In this document: in pieces, positions 14,701 through 28,200 of the stretch
How the letters are laid out: every line of letters begins with the position of its first letter
Numbering within the stretch: the first letter of the stretch is position 1
Source of the DNA: Albula goreensis
Taxonomy: Eukaryota > Chordata > Actinopteri > Albuliformes > Albulidae
Direction of reading: 5' to 3'
NCBI GenBank assembly: GCA_022829145.1
Contig: CM040763.1
Coordinates: 3,447,842 to 3,511,841 of the forward strand
Length of the DNA stretch: 64,000 nt
Notes under the pieces: generated by a model
Database searches by the model: none
What the model saw: the letters and a program-made list of their open reading frames with translations, nothing else
What the model was told of the DNA's origin: nothing
Position numbers and translations under genes: made by a program

Positions 14701-16251
14701 TGCAGAACTCCGTCAATGAAGAGAAGTGACTGTAGCTCCATGTTGGTGGCCGACTGCTCAGTTTGGACACTGCCATTTCCCTGCAGTCCTTTAGCTGTGT
14801 GTCTCTGCAGTGCTGGGGTTGCAAATGGGTTGAACTCTGGGAAAGTTTCAAAACAGCATCCATTATTTCTTCCAAGAAAGGGACACATTTTGTGTCTCTG
14901 CCCCAGACCATGAAAATAGTTTTGAAATTATCATCATAGGTTTGGATATTACATCGGGAAGAACTCTTGTTTCATAAGGCACAATAAATATTTTCTTCCA
15001 TGAAAGTAAAATTTGAATCATTAAAATGATGCCAAAAGCTATTAGATTAGTCAACCTGGATGTACCATAAATGAAAGCCGTTGCAAACAGGATGAGTGCT
15101 TGGCTGGAGAATGTAATATGCCGGGCCATTCTTCTGCCCTGAGGTTTGACCTTTCGAAAGGGAGCCAAATCCATCCATTTCAATGTGATATCTGTGTGCT
15201 ATTTCAGTGGATGGCCACCAGCCGGCTGATGCATTGCTGTGTGTGTTTGTGCTGTTTGCCAGGCGCTTTGGCCTCGATTAGAGATCAAATAAGTAAAATT
15301 GATTTTTTGACATAAATGTTGCATCGCCTGTCATTTCCCGAGCTGCCTCTGCTTACCGCCGGACGCCCTGCGTAAGCAAGCCAGGCCCTCGCTACATTAA
15401 CTTCTTCTGTGCAGTCGCTCCTGCATGCTGTCTGAACGCCACAGTGCTTAATATTATTCCTGCTTCTGAGAAAAACTGTGAGAGCACCTCAGAAAGCAAA
15501 AAAAACAAAGATTAGAACGCTTTTTAGTAATGTCTGCTTGGTCCGCTTCAAAATGATGAGTATTAAATTCAATAAGCATTTCCATAAAAACAGGTTATAA
15601 ATTGGCTGAATAGATGGACTTGTGTTAGTTGTTTGGTATGGAGGATCTCAGAGATGACAGTAGCCATCAACAGACACTGTAAAACTCGGTGAGTCACACT
15701 TCTGAAGGCATTCTCTAAAACCATCGCATCGGTTTATAGAGTGTCCATCTGAACTGGGCATTCGGGAGGAGCCACCCATTTCTCCATGAGAGAGAGGCAT
15801 GCTGGGAAGGTGACAGCAGACAGACGGTGTCATTGTCCTTGACCCTGCAGATGGCCCGTTTCTGCCAGACTCCTGTGTGATGGAGACCATCGCCTTGTCC
15901 TCCCTGGTGTCCGTCTACCCCACGGATCTGGGCCGGCAGGTCGGCTGGAGCGCAGTAAGTGCAGGGTCGTTTAAGTTTGACCGCTTAGAAGGGCGTGTGA
16001 TCCATCCCACACACACACACACACACACATACACACACGTGGACACACCAGAATACATGCAGATGCACATGCACACACACACACACACACACACATGCAC
16101 ACAGTCATGCACACATACACAAACACACTAACTTACACACAAATACAAATGGGCTTACACACAAAGACACACATGCAAAGGCACACATGCGTGTGCACAT
16201 GCGCCCACATACACATATACTTATGAATGCATACACAAGCACACACACAGG

Positions 16252-16282
<31 letters not shown>

Positions 16283-19200
16283 CCCCTCAGTAAACTGTCA
16301 TACGAGCTGACATTAGACTCCGCAGGCTTGCTGACATGCTACATTGGTCTAATCCCACAGTCCTAACCACCATTTGTAAGGACTCCTCTTACAGCCGTGA
16401 GTCCATAGATAGTCTGTTATGTGGGGAAAAAAATCCAAAAAGCTCTGTTGTAGCTGGAGAAAGTTTCACTGGGCAGAGAGATCCAACGCAAGACATTTTT
16501 CTTGGTCTGTATTTTTGTGGTTTGTGAATGATTCAGGAGACATCCAGAGTGTACATGCTGTGAATGTGTCTGTCATTAATTTCATATAAACAGTGGACAC
16601 GGAGCTTGAAACATTTCTCCTTGCATCACGTTTGACTTCTGAAAATCTGTATGCTGCCATATGTTACATTCAGACCTGAGAAATGAACTTGTTTGATATG
16701 TAGTTGAATCCAAGGATAATATACATCCAGAAGTTAATCTACGTCTGGGTTTTTTATATTTGTCAGGCTATGCTGTGTATTCTTTGTGCTTCCGAAATGG
16801 TCTGTATATTTTAGCATATCAAAAACACGTCAGGTCAAAATAACTCTCAGTACTGAGCGCCTGTGCTGTATCACAGAGATATTTCCTCTGCTTCATCCGC
16901 AGGTGTTTCTGAGCCAGTACTTTGGTCCCCTTCTGATTTACCTGGTGTTTTATTTGCGGCTGTCCAACGTGTATGATGAAACCGTAAAAAGCCGGCGACC
17001 CCTCGTAGTGCAGTAAGTATCAGCAAATTGGTTTGTAGCATGATCTTCTATTCATGTGAAAGGAAATGGCATAGAACCTGCAGAATGTCTGAATCACTCC
17101 TTTTTTATTCATTAATCTCAAAGCCCTCGTCTAAGGATGAAGGTCGATATTTTTCTTCTTACATTTCTGCAAATTACTTTAAGGCTAGGCGCCTTGGGAT
17201 TTTGGGGATTTGAGAGTAGTTTGTTCCTCTTGGAGTCTGGATTCAGTGTTAGAACAACCGACTATCTTAACCTAACAGATGTTTCCCACTTGTTGGGTGG
17301 ATTCGGGCTCCCCTGGCCATTAAAAACAGCATCGGCCCCACTGAGTTGTCAAGACTGAGCTCACCGTGGCGTTCCAGAAAACCAGAGCTGGCCAGTTATG
17401 TTCTTATGCCAGTGTTCTGTGGTGAACATGCTTTCACTTCTCTTTGTTTTCCAAAAGCTTGGCCTGTTTCTGCCACTCTCTTCACTACATCAAACATCTG
17501 CTGGAGACTCTGTTTGTTCACAAGCTGTCTGACGGATATACTCCGCTAGGAAACCTGCTGAAGGTACTGTAGGATGAGCTCCATTTGAATGTAAAACAGC
17601 CTCTGTCTGTATGGAGTGTTTTCTTTTTTTTTTAAGCTGTGGGGTTCTAAATCCATGCTTGAAATTCAGGAGGATAAACGTACCTGTAGACTACTAATTT
17701 CTCTGAATTTGTTTTTGGTGTGTGCTTATGGATTTTAGGAGTGTGTTTATGGATTAATATGAGTGTTCAAGTCTGGATCATAAAAAGCAATTCCATTATT
17801 CCTTATTATATCTTAGGTGGATGATGTACTTCTTTAATCAGACCAAAAAGACAAAAAAACATTGGTTTATGTTTAATCATGTCAGAGACTTGTGATCAAC
17901 CATAAATATATTTTGACCCTTTTATCCTCAGCTAAGTTATAATGCCAAGTATCCAGGGTACAAGTGTGAAATAGTTCACAATCTCATTTAAATTGGGGGA
18001 AAAACAAACAGACAAAAGAAATGAAGACGATGTTATGGCAGTGACCATAGTGAAAACGTAAAGCTGACTTTTTTTGTTTTTGGAGACAAGCTCCTCTGCA
18101 CTCGATACATCAATGGCCTATGGTGTCAGATGCTGGCAGGCAGGGGTGGGCGGGATAGAGCCATCGTCCTGAGGAGGCTCCAGGGAAAGCAGAGATCAGG
18201 CGGCAGGTGGCCCGCAGCTTGTCCTGGGAGCTGTGCGATGGCCCTTATGTGCTCTCTTACAGCCACCTCTAATCCTCCACAATCAATAGCCACTGCGGCG
18301 ACGGCAGCTGGACCGTAGCTTTCATTGATAATTAACAAACATAGACACAAACACACTCACACACACACAGACACCCACCCATACCATTTCATAAGCCCTT
18401 CAAAGGTTTCAATTAGCACTGACTTAGATTCAGTCAGCGGCTGTCCTTGACATCGACTTGAAATTAAATTCAAGCATGGGTGTGTTTTTTTTTTTTGCCA
18501 GTTTGGTGCAAATTAATTTCGGTGATTGCTGGACTTTTTCAAATTGGGTTACTGCGGACAGGTGGTAAAAACTCAACATTTAAGGATGTTGATTAAATAT
18601 TGGCCACAGTTATCATCATCAAAAATAAAAGTGAGAGAGTATTCTGTCCATTTGTTTCCCCCATGTACTTCAAGTATGATTTTCTATTAACAAAATATTG
18701 TGATTATAAAACTTTTTTTAGTATTGCAAGTAACAAGTGATGATCAAAAAGATGAAAGAAAGAGGTATACAAAGTTTCTACACTTTCCACCTTTTTCCAT
18801 CTGTTTCGGAATTATTTTTATTTAGTGTTTCAGCGAATGGTCATTAATCACTTCCCCCCCGTCTGTAGCTCATTTCCTCTCTCCATGCGCAGAACAGCAG
18901 GTTGCCAGTCGCCACTAGCTTTGTGAGAAGAAAGGTCTGGGGTGCTTTTGAGGAAGATGGACACACACACCAGGAGACACTTAGCATAAGCCAGAATCTG
19001 ATTATTCATGTTTGAGACAGCTCTGTGAAATGAAAGACACCACCAATAATGGCATTCTTGTCTGTGAGCCCTGTGAAGTATCCCCTGTGTCCTGGTAAAT
19101 GTCAAAAGGCCACATTAGCATTTTAAAGCAACATGGGAAATATCAAATTCATCCATATTAAATACCCTGCAACATGGAGGCATAGTTCTGCCCGCAGTAC

Positions 19201-22200
19201 TTTAAACAATAATTGCGACCAAGGAAAGTAAAATACACATTTCACACACACAAAGTTTCCTGTTTTCATGGTTTACTTTGTATTAGTAAATTAACCAGGC
19301 AAAAAATAGCCATTGTCTTGAATTAGAAACATGTCAAAGACAAGAAAAGTTAGACCAAAGCACCCAAACCTGATTATACTAATTTTGGACCCATGTCATA
19401 ATTAGTAATAAATTGAATTCTAAACTATGAACCTTCCAGCTTGTCCAGTCAACACAAATAATGCAAGAAAATACATGGAAGAATCATGGAAGAAGTCAGG
19501 TGATTCCCATAGCAACAAGAAAAGAAGGGTCTGGAAGCAGAGAGTACACACACACAATAGTACAGTTAAATGAACAAACTTTAGCCGTGGAGGTTTCTAC
19601 ATGTATTTCAGCCTTTTTACTGCAGCTTCATCTCTGTTGCCTAGATTCTGGGAGCGAGTCTCTGCCAGCCAGTGTTTGACAGTCAAATGCAATTTACACC
19701 CACTGCAAACCTAACCTCCTGTGCTGCAGTAAGTGAAAACTGAAAGAAGATTAATATAAAAGATAATGAGTCTGATGCAGACGTAGCTTAAGCTAGAGAT
19801 CACAAATAATGAGAAATGGATCATTATATCTGTGTATAAAAATAAGAACATATGACTCATGAAGTGGCAGGGGAGAGGGTCAAAATCTAAACTTTTAACT
19901 GATCACGGCTTGCAGCCTGTTTTTCTCACTTTTGCTTGATTGTTAATTAGGTGAATAAGCTGTGTCCACTGGCCAGTAATTACAGTTTTTCTTTTTGTGT
20001 CACACACGGTAGCTTTCCCATGCCAGGGGTTAATTCAATAAAATCAATGTCATAATAAAAAAATGGCCTTAAATACAGTTTAAACAGGTAACTCAGTAAT
20101 CACCATCTTTTACTTGAACTGCAAGAATGTCCAGCAAGCATCAGAGATTGTAATAATTTCTTTGTTGGCATTTAAAGTCCATGATCCATAGAATCAGTAA
20201 ATTCTCAACATGGCAAATTAATCTTTGGACATGGAGAAATGCTGTACGATTTTGCGGCGTAAACAAAATATTATGCTACCACAATTTAAATTTAAAAAGG
20301 AGAATTAGTTACTAATCAGCATGGATTATTCGGCTAATTAACTGAGTAATTGTTAATCAAGCAAAATAAATGAAAATGTTTAGGTTGAGGGCATTGATTC
20401 GTTTAATCAGTTCAATTAATCAATCAATCAATCAATCAATCAGATCAACTCTTCTGTTCTGGTCCCAGTGCTGAAGCTGTGTGTGTGTGTTTGTGTGTTT
20501 GTGTTTGTGTGTGTGAGTGAGTGCGTGTGTGTGTGTGAGTGTGTGTGCGTGTGTGTGTGTGAGTGAGTGCGTGTGAGTGAGTGCGTGTGTGTGAGTGAGT
20601 GCGTGTGTGAGTGCGTGTGTGTGTGTGTGTGTGTGCGTGTGTGTGTGTGAGTGAGTGCGTGTGAGTGAGTGCGCGTGTGTGTGTGAGTGAGTGCGTGTGA
20701 GTGAGTGCGCGTGTGTGTGTGTGTGAGTGCGCAGGTGTATGTTCAGAATATACAATAAACATTTCCCCCAAATCTGAAGGTCAAGCCTGTTTGGATGTCA
20801 TATCCATTTTGAATGATGCAGAAAAATAGATAGTAGATAAATAAATACACAGGCACCATTTTCTGCGGCACTGAGAAATAAATATAAAAAGAAACACTTA
20901 TCAGCAAGTGTGTGCAATGCTGATATTGGTGGCTGCTATACTGCCTGTCCAGATTTGCAGAGGGTACAGAAATCACAACAGTATTTAAAATTGCCTTGAG
21001 TACAGTTTGCAAGAGACTCAGGAGAAACCATAATGCCAGGCTGAAGCCCCAAGGACATGGAGATGGATCCATCTCCTCATGGAAATCTCCGGGACCAAGC
21101 GAAGACAGAGTGCGCTCGTTCTCAGCCCCATATCACTTCATCAAAAATAACCTCGTGGGAATAATATTCCAAAGCTCAATCAAGCTCACAGGTTAGCATG
21201 CTGTATCTGGCTGAACTGAGACGCACATTAATGAACTTTCATTTCTCAGGCAAAGGATGAGGGGAAAAAATAAAAAGAAATATGATGAAAATGATGAAAA
21301 AAAGAAACCAAACAAAATGAATGCTGTCTTTTCCACAGGGCTGTGCCTTCTACTGGGGATTCACTGCTTGGTTAGGATATTACATCAACCACCCCCTCTA
21401 CACTCCCCCCTGTGAGTACCTCAAACACCCCACTCTTCCACCAACTTTCCTCCTACACAGCCACATTCTCTGTGTAAACCTAACTCCAACAGACCAATTT
21501 ATAGGAGTCCAATGGGGAACATTAACTCCATCAGAATTAATGCTCAATAGTATTGAATGTTGGGGTGTGGCCACGGATTCATTCCTACGAAGAGCTTATC
21601 GTTGAACTCATAACTTCAGTAGCACTTTTCGGGAAATTACTGTGCAATCTTTCTATTCATGTATCAAGCTAAAAATAAATGGAGACACAATGCTCTTTTT
21701 TCCCCTCATATGGCGGTTATGTAGAATTATAGCCCCTCTTGCATGGCCATGGCAGTCGCTGCTGTGCTTCCACACCTGCTCCCGTCACCGCGCCAGTCCC
21801 TGCCGTTCCGCCAGCCGGCCTCATCAAAGTGAAAAATGAGCAGGGATCAGTTGTGAAGAGGCGAGGAGGACCCCCTCGCAGAGCCAGGAGGTGATGCGTC
21901 AGGGGCGGGGCGGGGCGCAGCGGCCCCCGCCGAGCCAAAAAAAAGCCCTCTTTTTTTAACGTGCCCAATCCGTGGGCTTTCTGACGGGTTCCATCATTGG
22001 TCCAGCGAGCTGGGAGCACACCTAATGTCAAATAAACACCGGGAGCACTGCGGCGCGCTCCGCTAACAGATTGGAAAGCACTAGGAGGCAACAAGGAATG
22101 GGTGGGGGAGGAGGAGAGCAGGACCAGAGGAGAGCCATCCAGATCTGAGCTCTATTCCACATTTTCCCGCTCGCCCTCGGCTGTCTCCGTAGCTTTGTTC

Positions 22201-25200
22201 AGGTGCCTGTTAGCGAAGCGATTTGAACTTCAGAGCCGCGCGGTTCGCTCATTATTCCCCAGGCTTTGTCACAGAGATCGTGTGCGTGCCATCTCCAGAA
22301 AAGTTCCTCTTTTCACATATGTTGAAGTGGCACAGGCAGCCAGAATATTAATACATTAGCTCTTTTCCGAGGCTGGTAAGATGCTAAATGAAACAGCTGG
22401 GCCCGAAGATGAAGGCATATTTTCCTGGTAAGAATAGAAAGAAGGGACGCATGGGCTACGCTTCTGGTTCAAGGTGTCCGAAATGTAGCTTCCAATGTAA
22501 AGTAATGAAGGCTGATTTATCCCTGTCCATTCTCTTTGTGTCTTTTACCGGGCTTTTAAAACTTTCATTCTGTTGGTTCCATATATAATGTGTGACTACA
22601 GCTGGATCTCCAGATTTTCAGATGAAAAATGTGCAATCAGAAAACATTGGGTTTCTGCATAAACAAGCTCATAGGAAGCATATTTCAGACGTCAAGATGT
22701 CCCAGATTTGCTGTGATGTCTCACTTCAAACAAGTCTCAAATTAACTGCGCAACTTGGTTGAAAAAGCATGAATAAATTACATTTCTAATTTCTTATTCA
22801 TGGGAAGTCTAGATTCTTATGAGAAGTTCCAAAAAAATATGAGTGTTTTCAAGTGATGATCTTACTTAATGTTCTGTTTTGCTGACAATCCTTTGCCAAA
22901 TTATCCCTGTAGTAAACTAGCTTGCTGTACAGACAATTTTGGTGATTGTATATTTGCTGTTTACTTACACTGCTGAATTAAGTCATTATGGAGACAGCGT
23001 TGAAGTAGCCCTCCATGTTAGCTCCTAAATAAAAAGCTAACATGAAGGTAAAGAACAAACCTCTCCCCCTAAGCAGAACTGTAATTGCCATTATTGCTAC
23101 AGTAGCACATTAAATAATGTCCGGAGACATTGTGGTTTTTTTAAGACCCCGTCTTAATGCTTTAGTCTCTGTGATCTGAGCGTGCACCAGCCTGTTAAAC
23201 ATCTCATGCCTATTTATAGCTGGTGCAGAAAACAAAATTCCAGTACAAGTGGAACAAAATGTTCTCATGGTGCAATAGCATGCAATCTGTTTTCTTTCAT
23301 ATTACATTTAGGCATTTAAGGAGACGTTCTTATCCAGAGCGACATTTTGTACAACAAAATGTTTTTCTTTTTTTTTCTTTTTTTTGCATACAATTCGCGC
23401 AGCTGTATAGTTACTGAGGTAATTTTGGTTGCTCAAGGATACAGTGGCAATGCCTCGTCTGGGAATTGGACTGGCAACATCTGAATTTCGAACCCAGCTC
23501 CCTAACCATTATACTACACCGGCAGAATCTTGCATAATAAACAGCAGTGTGACTGCAAAGGCACAGAGGTGCTAAAGTCTGTCCTGGTACTAAAAGCTGG
23601 AGTGAAATGTTTTGCCACTGTACCGTTCCTGGCAAAGAAAAGAGAAATCGTTTGTGTAAGAAACACTTTTGTGCAACGTTTTGAATATTTAACATAAATG
23701 AATGATAAAATTCCCAGAGTAGTCAGATAATAATGAGTGGAAATGTGCCACTATATGTGTTTTGGGATTGGCTGTTAAAATAATTTTTTTGTTTTTACAA
23801 TTTTTTTTTAGATTATGCAAACAAACAAATTATTCCATCCCTTGTCTGGTTTTTGGTAAGTTGGCATCAATTTCACCATAATTGTCATTATTACTATAAT
23901 CAATGATAATCAGTTTGATACTACTGTATTTGCCATTTCAGTCTGCTGCTTTATATCCATAAATATGCCAGATACCAATACATGTCTTCATTACAGGACT
24001 AATACAACATCTGCTTCAGTTATGAACTTTAATAATATCTGTTATTAATTATTTGTCTTGTACATTACTGAATATGCATACATTGCAAGACTGAAGAGGC
24101 CTACAGTGGTCACTTACTTACAATTTGTGGAAATCCCTCAGGTATCTTCTAAATTTCAAAAACTTTGGCATGAAAAGGTTTTTTCAAGCTGTTACGGGGA
24201 AAATGGTGAAGAGTGTGTGAAGAATACTGTGAGGCAAACACAGGTAGAGATAAAGATCTTGTGAAAACACATCAGCAAAGCAGGCATGATTCTGCAAAAG
24301 CGATTATTTTCATCCTCTGGCAAACCTACTTAATAACATTACTTTTCCATCAATATGAAAATAATTCATCTTTCACCTTTCTCATTAAAAATATGAATAA
24401 TTTCTGAAATGTTCTGAAAAGACAATTATCTTTTGTGTGACTCAAGAAGCTGCACGAAAGGAAAGTAATGAATTTGGAAGAACTAATTTAAGTGCAACTG
24501 GTAAGGTGACTTAAGCATGCTAAATTATTAAAATGTACATAATCACTCACCATGCCTGCAAATCACGTTATTAAACTAAACTGATAGAGGACACCCACAT
24601 CCTTCAATAAAGAGAAACAGCAGGGCTTCTTCATCAAGAGCCACGACTCCAACACTGCTGAAAGCAGCACAAAACGTCAGTCTTAGCGCTCCGGCAACAC
24701 TCTCCCTGCAGGAGATCCTAAATGAATGCGAATCAAAGGAAATGATCCAAGGAGGAAAGCTCAGACCGTCATTGGCCCTCTGTGTGGAGCGACCTTACAG
24801 GAACAAACTGCGGGTTTCATTAACGGCCAGGAGACTTTTAAACTACAGCAGGCCCTCTTCCCTGTGCTAAAGTTAGCGTGGTTTACCTTGTGATCATAGT
24901 CACAGGCTCATAGCTCTCCCTATGTGTGCTAAACGGCAGGAGGCCACAATTATAGAGAGGAGGTTGCAAATTAGAGCAGGGAACACAGAGTAAACTCTGC
25001 GTTGAAGCTTAGAGTACATACGTACACACACATGCATGCATACGTAGATACCCACATACACACATACATGCATGTGAGCAGACAGACAGCTTTGAGTACA
25101 TTCATACCTACAGACAGAAAAATAGATGCATAGACAGATGGGTAACTATCAGTCCATTGTTTCTGGTGGGGGTGTGACTTAATTATGGAAGGGCTTCCTA

Positions 25201-28200
25201 CCACTCGAACTGTGACAAGATGTTCAACATCACTCAACTTTCTAGGAAGTTCAAAATTTAGTAGCTGTGATAGTATAACACAGATTCACAGATACATTTT
25301 TAGGTAATAAATATTTGGATTGTAGGTCAACAGGTTAACATACAGGTTTGTTGGCCATAAACAGTTTGGTGCTTTTCATGGGTTTTTCACACAGAAGATA
25401 ATTAATTACCATGGAGATATTTCATGTATTACGTGTTTACCCTTTGGAAATACAGAAAATTCCCTTGTCGCCGTTTGAGCTTATTTTGTTCTATGTTAGA
25501 ATGAAAAGAACATGGGACACATTTTCTTTTCTCTGGTAAAATATATCATACCCAAAGGAAATGGTGCTGTAATGTAAAGTTTGACAGAATTGGATATGCC
25601 CTTAACTAAGTACAGTCGATTGAAATCAAGCCTTAATTCTTCACATCCCTAGAGATCGTCATAAAAAAGGAACTGGAATAATGAACGCTAATAATGTGGC
25701 GCTATGCACAGATTGTAAACAGCAGAGATTTTGAAATAGTGTGATAGAATCAAAGCACAAACGGCATTCTTCTGTGCCCAGAACAGCTTTACCATGTGGA
25801 CCTCACAGTTGCTATAGACACATGCACCCTGATAATTGCTGTTGCTGGATAAATACTGAGTAAAATGGCCAGACAAATAATGATCTAACATTTTGAGTCA
25901 TTACAAATGCTTTTATTTTGGATCTAACACTGTCGACTGAAGGTTTAATTAACTAAGATGGAATTAATTTTTTAATTAAATATGTAAACGATCTTACTCT
26001 TGGATATAGTATACATGCTGTAGTAAGTTTTTTTGGATACAGTGTTCTGTTAATCTGATGGATGGTTTTCAATAGTCCTATTTTATTCAACAGTTTTGTG
26101 AAGCTGGAAATTTCTGCATCAACATTGCACTGGCCCGACACAATCAGAGTGGTAAGTAGTTACACTACAATCAGTGTATGTGACCTTCTTGAGATTTGGT
26201 TTGGTTTGGTACACTGCCTAGTAAAATGTCTTGATTTCATGAGGGATATACAGGAGTCCTCGACTTACGAACAAGTTCCGTTCCTACGACTTGTCGTAAG
26301 CAGATTTTCAACATAAGTCGGAATTTATACCTAAATTAACACCTTAAGTCACTCACACTGTACACACCACACATGAAGGACATATAAAATACAGTAATTA
26401 AATGAAACATTAATAATAAAAAGAGAGAACAATTTCTTACCTATATTTCTGTGGTTGTATTTACGAACCCAAACAGAGGTTTTTTAAGTAATTTATGGGA
26501 GTGCGTTGTAATCACAAAACGACCTAACTCGAGACCGTCGTAACCCGAGGACTTCCTGTAATATTAGAATTTGTTACATGCTATTTCTTGTGAACAAACT
26601 GATATTGATTTTCAAAATAGCTTTATGTGATGATGGGCATATTATGCCTTTACTGTAAACATTTTATTTTCTGTCTATTAATTTTTTGATGGGCTTGGTC
26701 TTCAGGTTCTATATTTTTAAATGAAACATTGTATAACTGTGTTATGTAACCTCTATGCTGGTTACACACTCCTTATTTAATTAGTATGACAGATATTATA
26801 GCAGCCATTTTCTGTTTCTGACATTTGTATGTAATCTGTTTATGTTCATTTCGCTTGACCTGCCACTCATAACCAAGTCCTTTCATATAATATAAAATGT
26901 TTATTGATGCAACATCACTTTGCTGTGTATTGGAACTTGCTCACACATATGATGTAGAGGTCTAATTTCAGGTGAAAAATGCATGTCTAAGTATGCACAT
27001 GAGAGCTGTTTCCCCTAATCTGTCACTTGCAGCTTCCTCAAATCTTGCAAATGGGCCCTGTAATCATACGGCTTATTGTTTAACACCTTCCCATTTTGTC
27101 ACAGTGACAAACTCTGATTAGTTTCAGGAGCCAGGTCTCTTTCCATACCAAAGCTAAACATTCAGAAATGCTACAGTCTGCTATGTGCCGTTTGGACATA
27201 TATGTTTGACATATATGGTGGGTGGATATTATCTGAGGATGTACTGGGCTGATATTTTGATGTGTCTTTGATATTTAAATTTCACCATATTCACCGACAT
27301 GCTTCAGCCGGCATATGGACACAGATCTGAAAGCGTGCCACTTCCCCTTATCTGTGTATTACGTAATGTCCTTATGTTGTAGGTACCTGAGATACACTTC
27401 CAGATGAGTCAAAAAATAACTGTCTTTGATATCCGTTCTACATGAAGTACCATGGCATATTATGTTTTCAAGAGCAAAAAGGTCACAATTTGATACACAG
27501 CAGCATTCTACTCTGATATAATTACCTACAAACAGACTGGATCAAAGAAAATGAAAAAAGCTGTTTAAATTGCTCTCACTTTGAGGTTATTACATAACTC
27601 TCATGTTTGTTCTGTATTTCAAAAAGGGGGAGAGACAACAAGCAAAATAACAAATTTACATTTCCAGAATTTTTTGCAGGAGGCACACTAAAGTATGCAA
27701 GTTAATTATGATCTGATGAGTCTGAAACACTAGTGGTGGAACTTGAGGAGCGGCAGTAGAACTGTCAGATCTCAGAGTGTGAAGTTTTACTTTTCACCAT
27801 TTATTTAAGAAGAAGGTGCAGTCGTTGCAAGAAGAGAGAGAATACACAAAGGCAAATCTGACAGCTTTGGGGTCAGTTTTATGTTTGCACAGTTCAACTG
27901 TGCTGCAGTCTATAAAATCGCCATCCAAAAACGATCATTTCAAAACTGCTGAAAAAAAGCCACCATTGTTAAGAGCTGTGGAGGAATGTCTGTTTGAAGT
28001 TAGTATTCAAGCTTATCTATTCTGTTAAAAGAAAGCAATTTTGAAACCCTTAAACTGGTGGCAACTGAGCTGCCACCAGTTTCGTGGAAAAGTTCAGAGT
28101 GTTAAGGAACACCTTTCCTAGGTTTGCTGAAACATTTCACCAGGCTTTTGAAATACCTATGAAACTGTGCCCTGTCAGACCAGGATATGTATATCTCGTA

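Larger units (their letters stand above)
5804..15850 (+). other. two large tecrl introns (5804-10189 and 10235-15850)
   Basis: Non-coding. They contain the CTCF-like sites at 6589 and 12284, SINE-A copies at about 8945-9190 and 10322-10383, a CA/TA repeat at 11634-11762, a GC-rich island at about 12930-13330 and the 81-bp minisatellite at 14307-14792. Small ORFs such as 7996-8454 show no recognisable protein similarity. Confidence 0.7.

Noticed and set aside
14307-14792. CRISPR-like array
   Set aside because: Units are contiguous without spacers and the genome is vertebrate; it is a minisatellite.
14189-14911. ORFs of 176 (+) and 211 (-) residues with 27-residue repeats, considered as a repeat protein
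   Set aside because: The frame is kept only because the minisatellite unit is 81 bp. Both strands are open, there are no splice or promoter signals, and they lie in an intron of tecrl.
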